Shown here: in pieces, positions 9,837 through 20,785 of the stretch | How positions within the stretch are numbered: position 1 is the stretch's first letter | How the letters are laid out: the number at the start of each line of letters is the position of its first letter | From: Nemophila menziesii | Taxonomy: Eukaryota; Streptophyta; Magnoliopsida; Boraginales; Hydrophyllaceae | NCBI GenBank assembly: GCA_029959085.1 | Contig: JARWIR010000023.1 | Span: 7,267,860 to 7,331,859, forward strand | Reading direction: 5' to 3' | Length of the DNA stretch: 64,000 bases | Position numbers and translations under genes: made by a program | The notes under the pieces: generated by a model | The model's input: only the letters and a program-made list of their open reading frames with translations | The model's database searches: none | What the model was told of the DNA's origin: nothing

Positions 9837-11429
9837 ATAATATTCGCAAATTCAGTAACTAAAAAATTATTCTTGTGGATAATTAGGAAAATTGGTAGAA
9901 AATTTGTGAACTTTTGAAAGAATACATTAGTTTATGAATACTAGTATTCACATTATCGAGAAATAATGTCTAAGGGATATCCACTAAACTTTCATAAAAT
10001 AAAACATAAAACTTCTATTGTGAAATACTAAACAGAATATATATGGTAAGGAAGGTGTAATTGGCAATATGATTTAATATTGATATATCTCCGTTCAAAG
10101 AAACACATAAGATTGATCTAGTGTAATAATTCATCTCTTATTCTCTTAATCATAGGATATATAATCACTAATATATAGATAAATTAACTACCTACATCCA
10201 CTAGTAATCCAATAATTCACATCTAAATTAAATGTAAGTTACTTGATTAAGAATTAACTATTTAAATGATGCAAAATAATAATTTTCTTGATATAAGTAT
10301 AAACAAGTAACTCACTTTGAAAAAATATGGATATTCAAAAAATTAAATAGACATTCATTAAACAAAAGGTTTATAAAAAGAAGAAGATTTTAACTTTTAT
10401 ATTTGTAAAACAACATTCCTTCTAAGAAATACATATTTGACTATTACTTTTAAAGATTATTTTACATAAAAGATATTAAGGGTCCCTTTAATGAAATTAT
10501 GTATAAGATTCCACAAAGTAAAAATACAAATTTACATGGTCAACCAATTATAAATCCTAAACTTGAAGACATATAAAAGCGTGACTTAAGAATGTTAACT
10601 AAAAAAATTGAATAGAAGAGATAAATCTTACGGAGATTATTACATAGGATGTTAAGCTTTGTTGAAATGACATGGTCAACAATCTTTCTCTATAAATGCA
10701 ACATTAAAAAAGTAATTATATATTAAATTTTTATTATTATTGCAATTATGAAAAAGCTAATGAAAGTCTAATTAATTAGAAAAAAATCAATGAATCTAAA
10801 AAAATAATAATCAACAATTCATAATTATGTATAGATAAATAATTTTTAAATATAATATATATTTCTTTATCCCTAATATGTACCTAGAATAAGATTATAA
10901 ATCAAAATTTATTTCTTTTTACATAAAATTAATTAATTTTTCTAAATAAATAGTTAAAAGCTATATATTTATATAAAAAGCCTATCAAAATAGATTACCT
11001 TTGGAAATAAAAAAAAAATTATTGTATAAAAAGATAATATCAAAACAGATTACCTTTACTAGAATGGTAACAACCTATTTCTTTGGTTTTCGTTTTGTTT
11101 TATTTTTTTACTCTATCCATCAAAGATCTAATGATTGATAATGATGTGGATTTCGTCCCATCAAATATTTTTGGTTATCAGTTTTAAAAATATTATAATA
11201 GATGCAGATCTCTTCTTTACTAGGGAAACTCATGACATTTATCAAAGTTTAATTTGTATTTAAAATTCATTTAATAAGGTTAGAACAAATGACGATCCAC
11301 TATAGTTTTATACAAAAGAATATGTATTTTTTTTCTTGAAAAATGAAGTTGTGGGTACATATTTATGTACATAATATACAGATCCACTACATACACTTAC
11401 AGATCTATACACATATATATCCATACCCC
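9837..11429. other. AT-rich stretch of unit A, no gene
   Basis: No coding or RNA signal. It is matched by 26560-27984 in unit C and missing from unit B. The part near 10845-11390 is the block that is present twice in unit C. Confidence 0.5.
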
Positions 11430-11780
11430 CTAAATACACCAAAAAACGGTAAAACATAAAAGATTTGATGACTTCTTACCATAAAAATAAATTTCTTGAA
11501 CCTGTAAACTTTGAACTCCACAATACGGGTCTTTTTTTGTATAATATAATATAATATAATATAGATCGTGCTTCATAAGATATGAAGACAATAAAGAGAG
11601 AGAATAGAAAGATAGAGAAGAGAGACGAATAAACAGACGAAAAGAAACAAAAAGAAAGAGAATAGGAACACATGTATATATACTTAGAAAGAGAAAAGAA
11701 TAGGTTGAAATAAGTAAAACAAAATAAAATGAGAATGCAATTATATTAAAAAAGGTAAGACTTCCGTCCAATATTGACAC
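11430..11780. other. Purine-rich segment of unit A, ancestral to part of the array monomer
   Basis: Contains (ATAAT)n near 11540-11562 followed by GAAAGATAGAGAAGAGAG-type sequence. The minus-strand open frame here is low-complexity Leu/Phe/Ser/Tyr and is not credible as a gene. This segment is the left part of the tail portion kept in every 1.74 kb monomer. Confidence 0.5.
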
Positions 11781-12921
11781 ATGTCTATAGATTAGTTTAT
11801 TGATTTCTATAAATATGGGCCATGTTTCATAATAAAATATTGGTCAATCATTGAAGAATTTTCTTATTAAAAAGGGAGGTTTAGTTGGTATTTTCCACAC
11901 TCTAATTAAAAACCACTTATCATTTTTATATAACACCACAAGACTATATGACTCATATAAGATATATACTCTTAAAAAATTTCTCTTGGTTCATTTTTAC
12001 ATTGAGTGTGTAAATATATTCTATTAGTATAATATTAGTAGACAAACGTATGGTAGGTAAACTAACAAAATTTATAATAATTGGGACTATATAGTGAGAA
12101 AAAGAATTGGAGTCTTTGTATGTGTGTTTTCTAATGTCGGGACCCTTTAAACATTTTCTTTTAAATTTATTTGATTTACCAAGCCCTTTGGGGATGGTAA
12201 TGGTTACTTCAATCACGTAGCTAACTCTTGTTACCATATCACTAGATCTACCACCATAATATATTTTGGTCAAACCTTCTTCAAAAATGTTTTATTTTAG
12301 CTAGTTTTGATGAAATAATTTATATAAAAGTAATAAGATATATATTATGTTTATAATAATATTAATATCATTATTCATTATAAATCATAGTAATTAAATT
12401 TATTTTATTGTAATATTTTAACTGTATATCTACATGACTATAACTGAATGAAAGAAAAGATATGTATTTGAATATATTTTCTTCAAATAACTATTACAAT
12501 ATATATTTCCTATAACTGTAATAAACAGTTCTACTATTTTAATTTCAAATAACAATTACCATTATATTCCCGGCTAACTTACAATTTTTAACACTATTCC
12601 CAAGTCATTACATTGTCATACCCCATTTCAAGAACTTTACCCTGAAGGTTTGGCAGAGTAAAATCTTCTGGACGGTTTTGTTACCATTGAAAAGTCATTT
12701 GTTGCACTAAAATTTGATCATATAAAAGAATAAAGTATGGAAAAATGGTTGTGTGAATAATTAATCCACTTGTTTGAAGCACCAAATATTAATAGATTTG
12801 AAGCACTAATATGATGTCACCCGGATTCCATAATAATATTGTAGTCAATATTCATTTTTCTCGGTTTCTCTAGGATTTCCACCATGGATGCTACGTTGGA
12901 TTCGTAACATGATAAAATCAA
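11781..12921. other. Tail of unit A, conserved in all units and monomers
   Basis: No gene. It carries landmarks found in every monomer: GAGTGTGTAAATATATT, GGGATGGTAATGGTTACTTC, TATTTTGGTC, TGAATATATTTTCTTCAAAT and CTCGGTTTCTCTAGGATTTC. Direct copies of TTAT(AT)TAAAAAGG at 11741 and 11864 bracket ~120 bp that is absent from the monomers. Confidence 0.6.
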
Positions 12922-13610
12922 TTTCTAGTACTCCATTACTTGTACGAAGGAAATATTCATTGTTTCTACTGCTACTAGCATTCTTTTTTCCAGACACATA
13001 ATATGCTCTCTTTGACGAAGGACCCTCCTAAATATGACATGTGCATAATTTATCAACACTATAATCTGAGAAACAATGATATTTCTTTCCACTATCCAGG
13101 AAGAAATGGGATAGATCATTAGGATAAACAATTACAAGGATTCTACTTACCATACCTTTTACCAGATCCACTACCAAACAATCTCCAAAGTGAAGATTTG
13201 TAAGACCTATTGAGCACCTTGCTTCGAGCTTGTACATTTTACATTCACCAGCTGTTGACATGGGATACATCTGAAATAGCATAATTTACTTAACTTTTCA
13301 TAATAGGATTATAATTTCCACATCAAAGAAGGATTGTATTTCCACCACGAACATAGGTACAAGGCGATTCTTGACCTTCCATAGAACTCTAGCTCTTAGG
13401 TACTTTACCATTTCATTTGCTTCCTGAATCTCATAGACTAGGATATGACATTCTAGGTTTTTGAAAATATCATTAGCATTATCTAGTGTGATATGATAGG
13501 AGGGAGATAAATAAATTGGAGCTACGTAGTGGCAATAGAAAAATCAACATCATCTATACTCTGTGGAATCTTATGGGTACTAATTCAGATATTATGGTTC
13601 TTAACCGTTT
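12922..13610 (-). pseudogene. DUF4283 / zinc-knuckle remnant, unit B
   Basis: Same module as in unit A. The minus strand shows TVKNH, a degraded copy of the DVDFSIAT block, then YLRARVLWKV, GECKMYKLEARCS and FGDCLVVDLVKG, over more than one frame. The WL pair of the FGDWL block has become CL, and the tryptophan of the W-L-Q-F block is a stop. The longest open piece is 84 codons (13028-13282). Non-functional. Confidence 0.62.
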
Positions 13611-16600
13611 GTTCTATCTGGACTAGTCATAGCCTCTTCATAGGGTTTTAAGATAATCACCTGATGTGGCTATCATTTATACTATTTTCCTAATAAATAT
13701 TTATCTATTATTACAATTGATTTTTGTGTATGATAATATCTATGTAACCTATAAGAGGCTTGTGTGCGATAAATTCTTCTATCTCTTGATTTTTGTTAAC
13801 TTCCTTGAGGTTCATTATCATCCCTAATACCTCAAAGTTTGAAACTTGAACCTTAAATGAAACTATTAACTCATCCAGGAAAGAAAGATGGACTGGCATC
13901 TAATTCTCTCCAGTTTGTATAAATAACTCTAAATTATTTATTTCACTATGATATTTATACATTATGAATTTATTCACTATGGAATTTCAATCTGGAAAGG
14001 TTATAAGCCTTACCAAAAACTCATTATGTTTAGAATTGTGTAGAAATATAATCATGTCATTTTTTCGGTATCCAACAAATCTTTATTTGAAATATCTCAA
14101 GTCAAGTTTAACAATCATAAGTCGTTTGGCATAAATCAAATATTTTCAAAATACTATATTTTAACGTTTGATTTATATCATCTCCGTACCCCATATAGAT
14201 TTTATCGATTGATTGTTGGACCTAAGAGTTAATTAAGTATGCAATTGACTTTATTACATAATCCAACGAGTACACTCGAAAACCAGTGAATCTTATCATG
14301 GATTGCACTATATCCAATAAAAGGCATTTTATCTTTCCGGACACACCATTGAACCTTGGTAATTCAGGAGATGCTCACTGAGACGAAATCTAATTTTTTC
14401 ATAGATAATCTGTTGTTAACATTTTCACTTCTAAAGGTTAATATCGTACTACCTTCATAATCTTATAGACTTTTTTTCAAATTCACTAAATAGTAGTTTG
14501 AACATTTCAAATAATTCATATTGGTGTTTCGTTTGGCAAACACATATATCTAATTTATATATAATGAAAGAAATATTTATATTTAGTTAAATTTTGAATT
14601 AACCACTTACATCAAAAATGAAGTTGAAAGAAGAACTCATTAGCACTCTATCTCTATTTTCATCAAAATGGGATTTAATCATACTTCATTGAGATAAGTC
14701 TCACAAGTTTCATATGATTCAAAATCATATTCTTCAAGAAAATCTACCTTGTGAAACTAGTATACTATTTTCTCATATTTTATGACATAGTCTATAACTC
14801 CAAATATTAGGTTTGATTAGTATGATTATCTATATTTATTTATGACCAGAAACAACGATATCACCTTTATGTAGTTACTTTAGGCAACTATAATTACCAT
14901 ATTGTAACTATCCAATGTGGTGTAATTCCTCACTATGAAAGACTCTATTTGTCATTTTATACTACAGTAATAAACCATAACCATCTTATGATCAAATGAC
15001 TATTTTGTTCAAAAATAAGTTTACAAAAAAAAGTACATTTTTTCTTATAATATTTTTTTTCCCATAAGCATCTCAGGAGAATTAATTAATACAATTGTGG
15101 CTGCAATAATTGCTCCGAAACCAAATTGTAATTTAACTTCTCCTATAGTTATTCCTCTATTTATCTTAAGAGTATGAAACATATTGCACATATACACTAC
15201 TGCTGATAATTAATACCCCTTATGTGTAATAAATAGAAGTTAAAGACCTTACAAAAATAAATTTCAGTAATGCCTTTACCTTGTTTCTTTTAATTAGATA
15301 AAATGTATCTTATGGTTGTACTAAGTTACTTATACATTTTTTGGAGATATTTAAGGATTCATGATAATATCATGCGTAGATGTCTTTGTTGTTCAAAACT
15401 CATGGATACGAATACACTTAGTACCAATTCGTATTACTCTAGATGTGCATCATATACATTCTATTCATCCTCAAGAGATTCTATAGTCAAGAGATTATTG
15501 ATCCTATCAATGAGTTTCTTGTGCATAAGAAAGAATATCATGTTGAAGACACAATACATGCGATTGAACCAACCAAATTGTTTTATTCGAGAAGTGATTT
15601 AACAGAAATATCATGAAATCTAATAGTATGAAGGAACGAGGAATAACGCTCTTAGAACACTATTAGAGATCTACAAAAGATATGGACTTTACCTAAGAGA
15701 TATATAATTAAAAACTGTAAAACATGAATAAGCCCCCTAGTAGTTAGGTCTTTTCTCATTCATAAATAAAGTGAAAATGAAAAACTTTAAAAAATGAATG
15801 ACCCCCCTAGTAATCAAGACGTTTCTCACGCATAATTAAAGTGTGGTACATTATCTATTTTATCAAATAAAATCAGATACTTAAAACTATTTAGCCCCTA
15901 GTAATCTAGTCATTTCTAATTAGTTTTGTTGTGTTAATCCATCCTATAATAGAATATTATCAATCTCACATCCTATGGTAGTCCAAACTTAAAACGTGAA
16001 ATCAATGATTTATACCTATTATTAAACAATATAGATTTTTTAAATTTTTACTTGAACTACAAGTCCACCTATTAGTCAGATCAAAACAATTAAACGTAAC
16101 AAATTAGAAACTCTACTTGCGATGGACATGTCTCACGAAATATTTTATGTATCGTCTTAAAAAACTCAATAATTCTTATTTTTCAAGTGGGAATAACTTT
16201 AGGATTCAAAATCTTAATCTTGGATTATTTAAATCCTATGCAATTTATATTAGTATTCTTGTAAATAAAAATAATAATACAACTATCAAATATATGAAAA
16301 TAAATCAATATTTCATTTTATATTCATAAAACATTTTAATGATCTAAATCTTGATGGAAACTGTTACATTCATATGAAATAGTATGCATATGATCTAGTA
16401 ACACTAATCATCAAAGATCATTCAATTTTTAATTTTTTCAATATCAATCAAAATAAAAGAACCAATGAAGCAGCTCCATAACGTGATCATATCACTTTGT
16501 CTTTTAAAATTACTACTATTCTTTTAATAAGAATAAAAGTGTATCATGTGTCTTACAACATGAATCAAATATACATATGTATATTTTAAACACATTTGTC

Positions 16601-17038
16601 AAATAAAAGAAACTTTTTTTTCAATAGCTGCCTCACAAAAAAAGTAACAATGAAACATTTCTCATTTTCTTATTTTTAATAGTGGCGCCCAACCAGAAAA
16701 TAAAAAGAACACCTTTTTGCGCGATACATTATTGTAAAACTATTTTACCTACGAATAAGAACAAAAACAAATAACTTTATTTTTTAAATTATTACTCACA
16801 TAAAATGAATCAATTACAGTAAATAATTTTTTAACAGTCTTTCGAACAAAAACCAACAAAAAAAATCCAATTCCTTTTTTTTTTGATGATAATCTATACA
16901 ATCATGAATATAGAAATTTACAATATCCACCTCATATAAAATCCAATAATAAAATGAAATATTTTATTGAATAAACCCGAAAACAATACGCATACATTGT
17001 CATATAATATTCTTGTTATAAATCATAAATTTCAACAA
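13611..17038. other. Non-coding internal region of unit B
   Basis: Matches 4061-7436 in unit A. No retrotransposon enzyme domain is visible. A 62-codon minus frame at 13711-13899 (SFLDELIVSFKVQVSNFE) sits upstream of the DUF4283 remnant, where the protein's N-terminal part would be, but I cannot match it to the family. The short direct repeats recur at about 15746-15920. Confidence 0.45.
15488..15616 (+). other. Unidentified short coding-like segment, unit B copy
   Basis: Open plus-strand stretch of 42 codons matching the unit A copy (block AIEPTKLFYSRSDLTEIS), ending in TGA. Same caveats: unknown family, mainly amino-acid-changing differences. Confidence 0.22.
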
Positions 17039-17053
17039 CCATGGCTCTAATAC
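17039..17053 (-). other. Primer binding site of a copia-type element, unit B
   Basis: Minus strand reads (TA)GTATTAGAGCCATGG. Two mismatches to the canonical initiator-Met PBS, one of them unique to this copy. Same position relative to the LTR as in A and C. Confidence 0.62.
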
Positions 17054-18100
17054 TACTTGAAGGATAGAAATTACGATTATATCAATATTAGCAACGAAAA
17101 CAAGTAATTACAATTCTATAGCTAATCTAGTCCGATAAAGAAAATAATATTATTTGGTACGTTTTTGGATCTGTATGATAATCTTGGATAAATAAGCCAG
17201 CTTCAAAAGCTTGAAGCCTCCACTCTTTGCAGTTCCTGATTTCCTTTATGATTTTCGAATTTGAGACTTGGTTACTTTTTGCGTTATGTGGCTTTTTGTT
17301 TTAATTGAAAAGTGAAAAATTTGTTGGCGTTGAATAAAAACATTTTACATATAATATTTTTTGAGAAAATGAAAAGTCATCAAATTATAATGAAAATTGA
17401 TTATCCTAATAATCTGGTTCATTATCCACTTGTACAGTGGACTTGTACATTTTACATTAAACATGTGATTTGGACTATCCTAGCGGGTAGTGATACATTT
17501 CCCATTATTGGGGGTATGTGGTTCGCTCCACAAACCTGCCAATTACTAATTGAGTACGTGAACTAAACTCCTTCTATCTTTACCGCAGGATCTTCCTTTG
17601 ACAAAGATACAATCGGTATAATATTATTACATCATAGAGCTCAAACTCTTTATCTAGAGTTGTAGTTGACTCGTCCCTAGGAACATATATACTAAGCTAT
17701 GTCCAATATCCTTTTGGCTAGCATTATGACAAACTAGTAGTCTAGTATCTAAGCACAACAAACACATAGACAACTATAGTGATGATCTCACGTCAAAAAA
17801 TTACACATAAAAAATTCCTTGTATAGATTAACCCACTTGACAGTTCAAGGTAATAAACTATTAGGAATCTCTAATTTTATTTAATTCGATAATCACATCT
17901 CTAGGTGCATTATCTATGCATTAACTCGGTAAACGAGAAATTCAAATATTTATCCAATAATTACTCGTTAACTACATATTAATCTTACCATATCATCGAG
18001 GTCCAAGCTCAATAATCCTACGACAAAGAACACGTTTAGATTAAATTCTATGAGCTAGATTCTCATTATCATAACACCTTATGATTTATATTTCATAACT
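17054..18100 (-). mobile_element. Copia-type 5' LTR, unit B
   Basis: About 1.05 kb, collinear with the LTRs of A and C. It keeps the PBS-proximal stretch GATAGAAATTACGATTATAT that A has lost. High-coordinate boundary approximate. No partner LTR. Confidence 0.58.
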
Positions 18101-18289
18101 TAATCAAAGATATTCCTCCTTATTATTTTGATGAATTCCTTAATAATAAAAGTGTTTCAATGATTCAAGAAATCAATTCCTTTGATCAATATTGTAGCGA
18201 TAACTATTATCATGCACAATAAACACTAATGTACAATTCATTACAAGACAATCGAATCTAGGGGATAATTACAACAATTATTATTACCA

Positions 18290-18412
18290 GATAAGGCCAA
18301 ATTACAACCAGAAGCTAAGCCGACTAGAATAAGAACAGCAGGTGAAGCTATAGCGAAGGCCAAAAGGGAGAGACCTTGAAAGAGGAGCTTCTAACTGCCT
18401 TTCTCAAGATAA
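18290..18412 (+). pseudogene. GTE / BET bromodomain protein exon remnant, unit B
   Basis: Plus-strand codons read KAKLQPEAKPTRIRTAGEAI, then AKAKRE, then after the shared +1 shift DLERGAS. The final codons are changed (CTAACTGCC), so the R-x-AFLKI end seen in A and C is lost. Same call and caveats as the unit A copy. Confidence 0.5.
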
Positions 18413-19140
18413 AATTAATTAAAAAATTACACTACACTAACCTATTAAATAATATATTAAACAACATAACCTATATTTTATTAGTGAAACAACAAAATAT
18501 CATACAAATAACTTAATATTATACAAACAATAAAATGAAAAAGAATACTAGGAAGATGATATTAAGAAGTTGACGTGGGTCATCTGAAGATTTTATAAAT
18601 TCAATGGAACCATAAAGTGTAAGTATACAATTTTATTTAGGTTCAGATTTTTTTTTTTATGAAACCTTGGGGGAGCACCAAAACAATTTTTGTAAAGAAT
18701 TATTGGAGTGTTGATAACTTAACATCATAAAAAAATGGATAAAATTTCTTTCATTTTGAATGTATTTTTTGTGTATAGTTAAGATAGAAAAAATTAGTTA
18801 GAACATAACAAGTCTAACATGTGAGTTGATGAAATGTACTATTTGCCACTCTTTACAAAGCAATGGAATTTTATGTTTGTATCACATAGTAGAAAGTGGA
18901 AAAGCAACATATCAATTTATTTATTAAAAATATATAAATATACTTACAATTATATTCTTAGCAGTTGACTGAACAACTTGAGAGAAGTAAAATCTTAAAT
19001 GTTTGGTGCAAATGCTATTATCGGATATGATCACTTATAAGGAAGAAAATGGATAACCATTAATTAGAAACAAAACTAACAAACAATATGAAACAAATTT
19101 TAACTCTTAAATTAAAAATAAGTTATTAACACACCCAGAA
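18413..19140. other. Non-coding sequence after the GTE-like exon (unit B)
   Basis: AT-rich, no gene seen; matches unit A 8783-9509. Confidence 0.4.
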
Positions 19141-19460
19141 TTAAGAAACATTAGATAGCAACCTGAAAAATTTTAAAAAAAAATCCTTAAACAAACTACA
19201 AACTTCCCAAATCTTTTCATCAATAAAGTTGACAAATGTCTTCGTCTCTTTTTCCTCAACCATTCTCACGACCACCGACGGAAGATGTACGTGCACCGAG
19301 ACTTGACATATTTCAATTGTTCTTCTACTCAATTTTAATAAATCCGTTTCTTCCCCTACTACTCCTTCAAGCTCTTTTTATTCCTTTTTTGCCACCTCCA
19401 TTTCTCAAAGTAACTAGTGTAGGACCTAAAACAACAACACTTGAAACAAGGTGCATGATA
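19141..19460 (-). pseudogene. Unidentified coding-like segment, unit B copy, frameshifted
   Basis: The minus strand holds MHLVSSVVVLGPTLVTLRNG ending early, and, one frame away, EETDLLKLSRRTIEICQVS, then RMVEEKETKTFVNFIDEK and IWEVCSLFKDFF. One frameshift therefore separates two parts that are continuous in unit A. A plus-strand frame at 19236-19475 overlaps but has no homologous open frame in A. Family not recognised. Confidence 0.3.
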
Positions 19461-19525
19461 CCTGAATTCAAATAATATTCGCAAATTCAGTACCTAAAAA
19501 ATTATTCTTGTGGATAACTAGGAAA

Positions 19526-20092
19526 AGTTATGTTTTGATGAAAAAGAATCGGAATCTACATTTATATGAAAGAAGAGAAACATAATAAAAGAATAAAAAA
19601 AGAAAACCGAAGAGAGAAGATGAAAACTTTATTAATCATCTGAATATATTTTCTTCAAATAACTATTACAATATATGTGTCCTCTAACGTAAATAAACTA
19701 TTCTACTATTTTAATTCCAAATAACAATCACCATTCCATTATCGCCTAACTTACGATTTCCTAGAACTATTCCAAAGTCATTACATTGTCATACCCCATT
19801 TCAAGAACCTTGTCCTCAAGGTTTAGCTAAGTAAAATCTTCTGGACGGTTTTTTTCCCAATGAAAAGTTATTTGTTGCACTAAAATTTGATCATATAAAA
19901 TAATAAAGTATCTAAAAATGGTTGTTTGAATAATTAATCCACTTGTTTGAAGTACCAAATTTTGATGATTTGAAGCACTATATGATGTCATATGTATTCC
20001 ATAATAATACTGTAGTCAATATTCCTCTTTCTCGGTTTCTCTAGGATTTCCACCATGGATGCTACGTGGGATTCGTAACATGATAAAATCAT
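19526..20092. other. Deletion junction and tail of unit B
   Basis: At ~19526 the sequence leaves the A/C path (GTGGATAA-TAGGAAAA) and enters AAAAGTTATGTTTTGATG, followed by the purine-rich stretch and the common tail. No gene. This is the unit-specific ~2.5 kb deletion. Confidence 0.6.
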
Positions 20093-20785
20093 TTTCTAGT
20101 ACTCCAGTACTTGTACGAAGGAAATATTTCTTGTTTCTACTTCTACGAGCATGCTTTTTCCGGACACATAATTTGCTCTCTTTGACGAAGGACCCTCCTC
20201 AATATGACATGTGCTGATTTTATCAACACTCTTATTTGAGAAAATATAATTTTTCTAAACACTATCCAGGAAGAAATAGGATGGGTCATTAGGATCAACA
20301 ATGACATGGATTATACTTCACATACCTTTCATCAGATATACTACCTACCAATCTACAAAGTGAAATTTTGTATGACCTCTTGAGAACCTTGCTTCGAGCT
20401 TGTACATTTTACATTCACCAACTGCATGATATAGGACTACCACCAAAATAGCAGAATTTACTTACCTTTTCATAATAATATTATAATCTCCACATCAAGG
20501 AGGGATGGTCTTTCCACCATGAACATAGGTACTAAGCAATTATTGACCTTCCATAGCTATCTAGCTCTTAGGTACTTTACTATTTCATTTTCTTCCTGAA
20601 TCTCATAGTATATGATATGACATTCAAGGTTTTTGCAAATATCCTTAGCATTATCTTGTGTGATATAGGTAAGAGGGAGATCCATAAATTGGAGCCACAT
20701 GGTGGCCATCGAAAGATCAACTTCTTCTATACTTTGTGGATTCTTATGGATACTAATTCATATTCTATAGTTCTTAACCATTTTT
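20093..20785 (-). pseudogene. DUF4283 / zinc-knuckle remnant, unit C (best-preserved central part)
   Basis: Here the central domain reads in one minus-strand frame for ~75 codons: NPQSIEEVDLSMATMWLQF, MDLPLTYITQDNAKDICKNL, IVKYLRAR, one stop (TAG), then LWKVNNCLVPMFMV. This is the classic DUF4283 order: W-x-Q-x-x-x-LP, a DNA/ENA-x-x-I helix, FLR-x-R, PLxP. It is what makes the assignment of the A, B and monomer fragments convincing. Frame breaks occur before and inside the Cys-rich part. Non-functional. Confidence 0.72.

Larger units (their letters stand above)
3369..12921. repeat. Large composite tandem unit A (9.55 kb)
   Basis: First of three head-to-tail large units, phased on the motif TTTCTAGTACTCC (3369, 12922, 20093, then every monomer). 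Order of parts: DUF4283 remnant (minus), non-coding internal region, primer binding site and copia-type LTR (minus), GTE-like exon remnant (plus), unidentified coding-like segment (minus), AT-rich region, purine-rich segment, tail. Unit A lacks ~60 bp in the tail (around 12455) that B, C and the array monomers keep, a purine-rich stretch ending in GATGAAAACTTTATTAAT. A is therefore not the direct template for the array. Confidence 0.88.
12922..20092. repeat. Large composite tandem unit B (7.17 kb, internally deleted)
   Basis: Collinear with unit A up to about 19525, then jumps straight to the tail sequence corresponding to A position ~12450. About 2.5 kb of AT-rich and purine-rich sequence is therefore missing. 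The tail of B keeps the stretch ending GAAAACTTTATTAATCAT that A has lost. All upstream modules are present and decayed. Confidence 0.87.

Noticed and set aside
11430..11780. 116-codon Leu/Phe/Ser/Tyr-rich minus-strand frame that looks like a membrane protein
   Set aside because: It is the translation of a purine-rich, low-complexity stretch; the hydrophobic look is a base-composition effect and the frame is not kept in other units.
19236..19475. 79-codon plus-strand frame starting MSSSLFPQPFSRPPTEDV
   Set aside because: Open only in unit B; the homologous sequence in A and C does not keep this frame.
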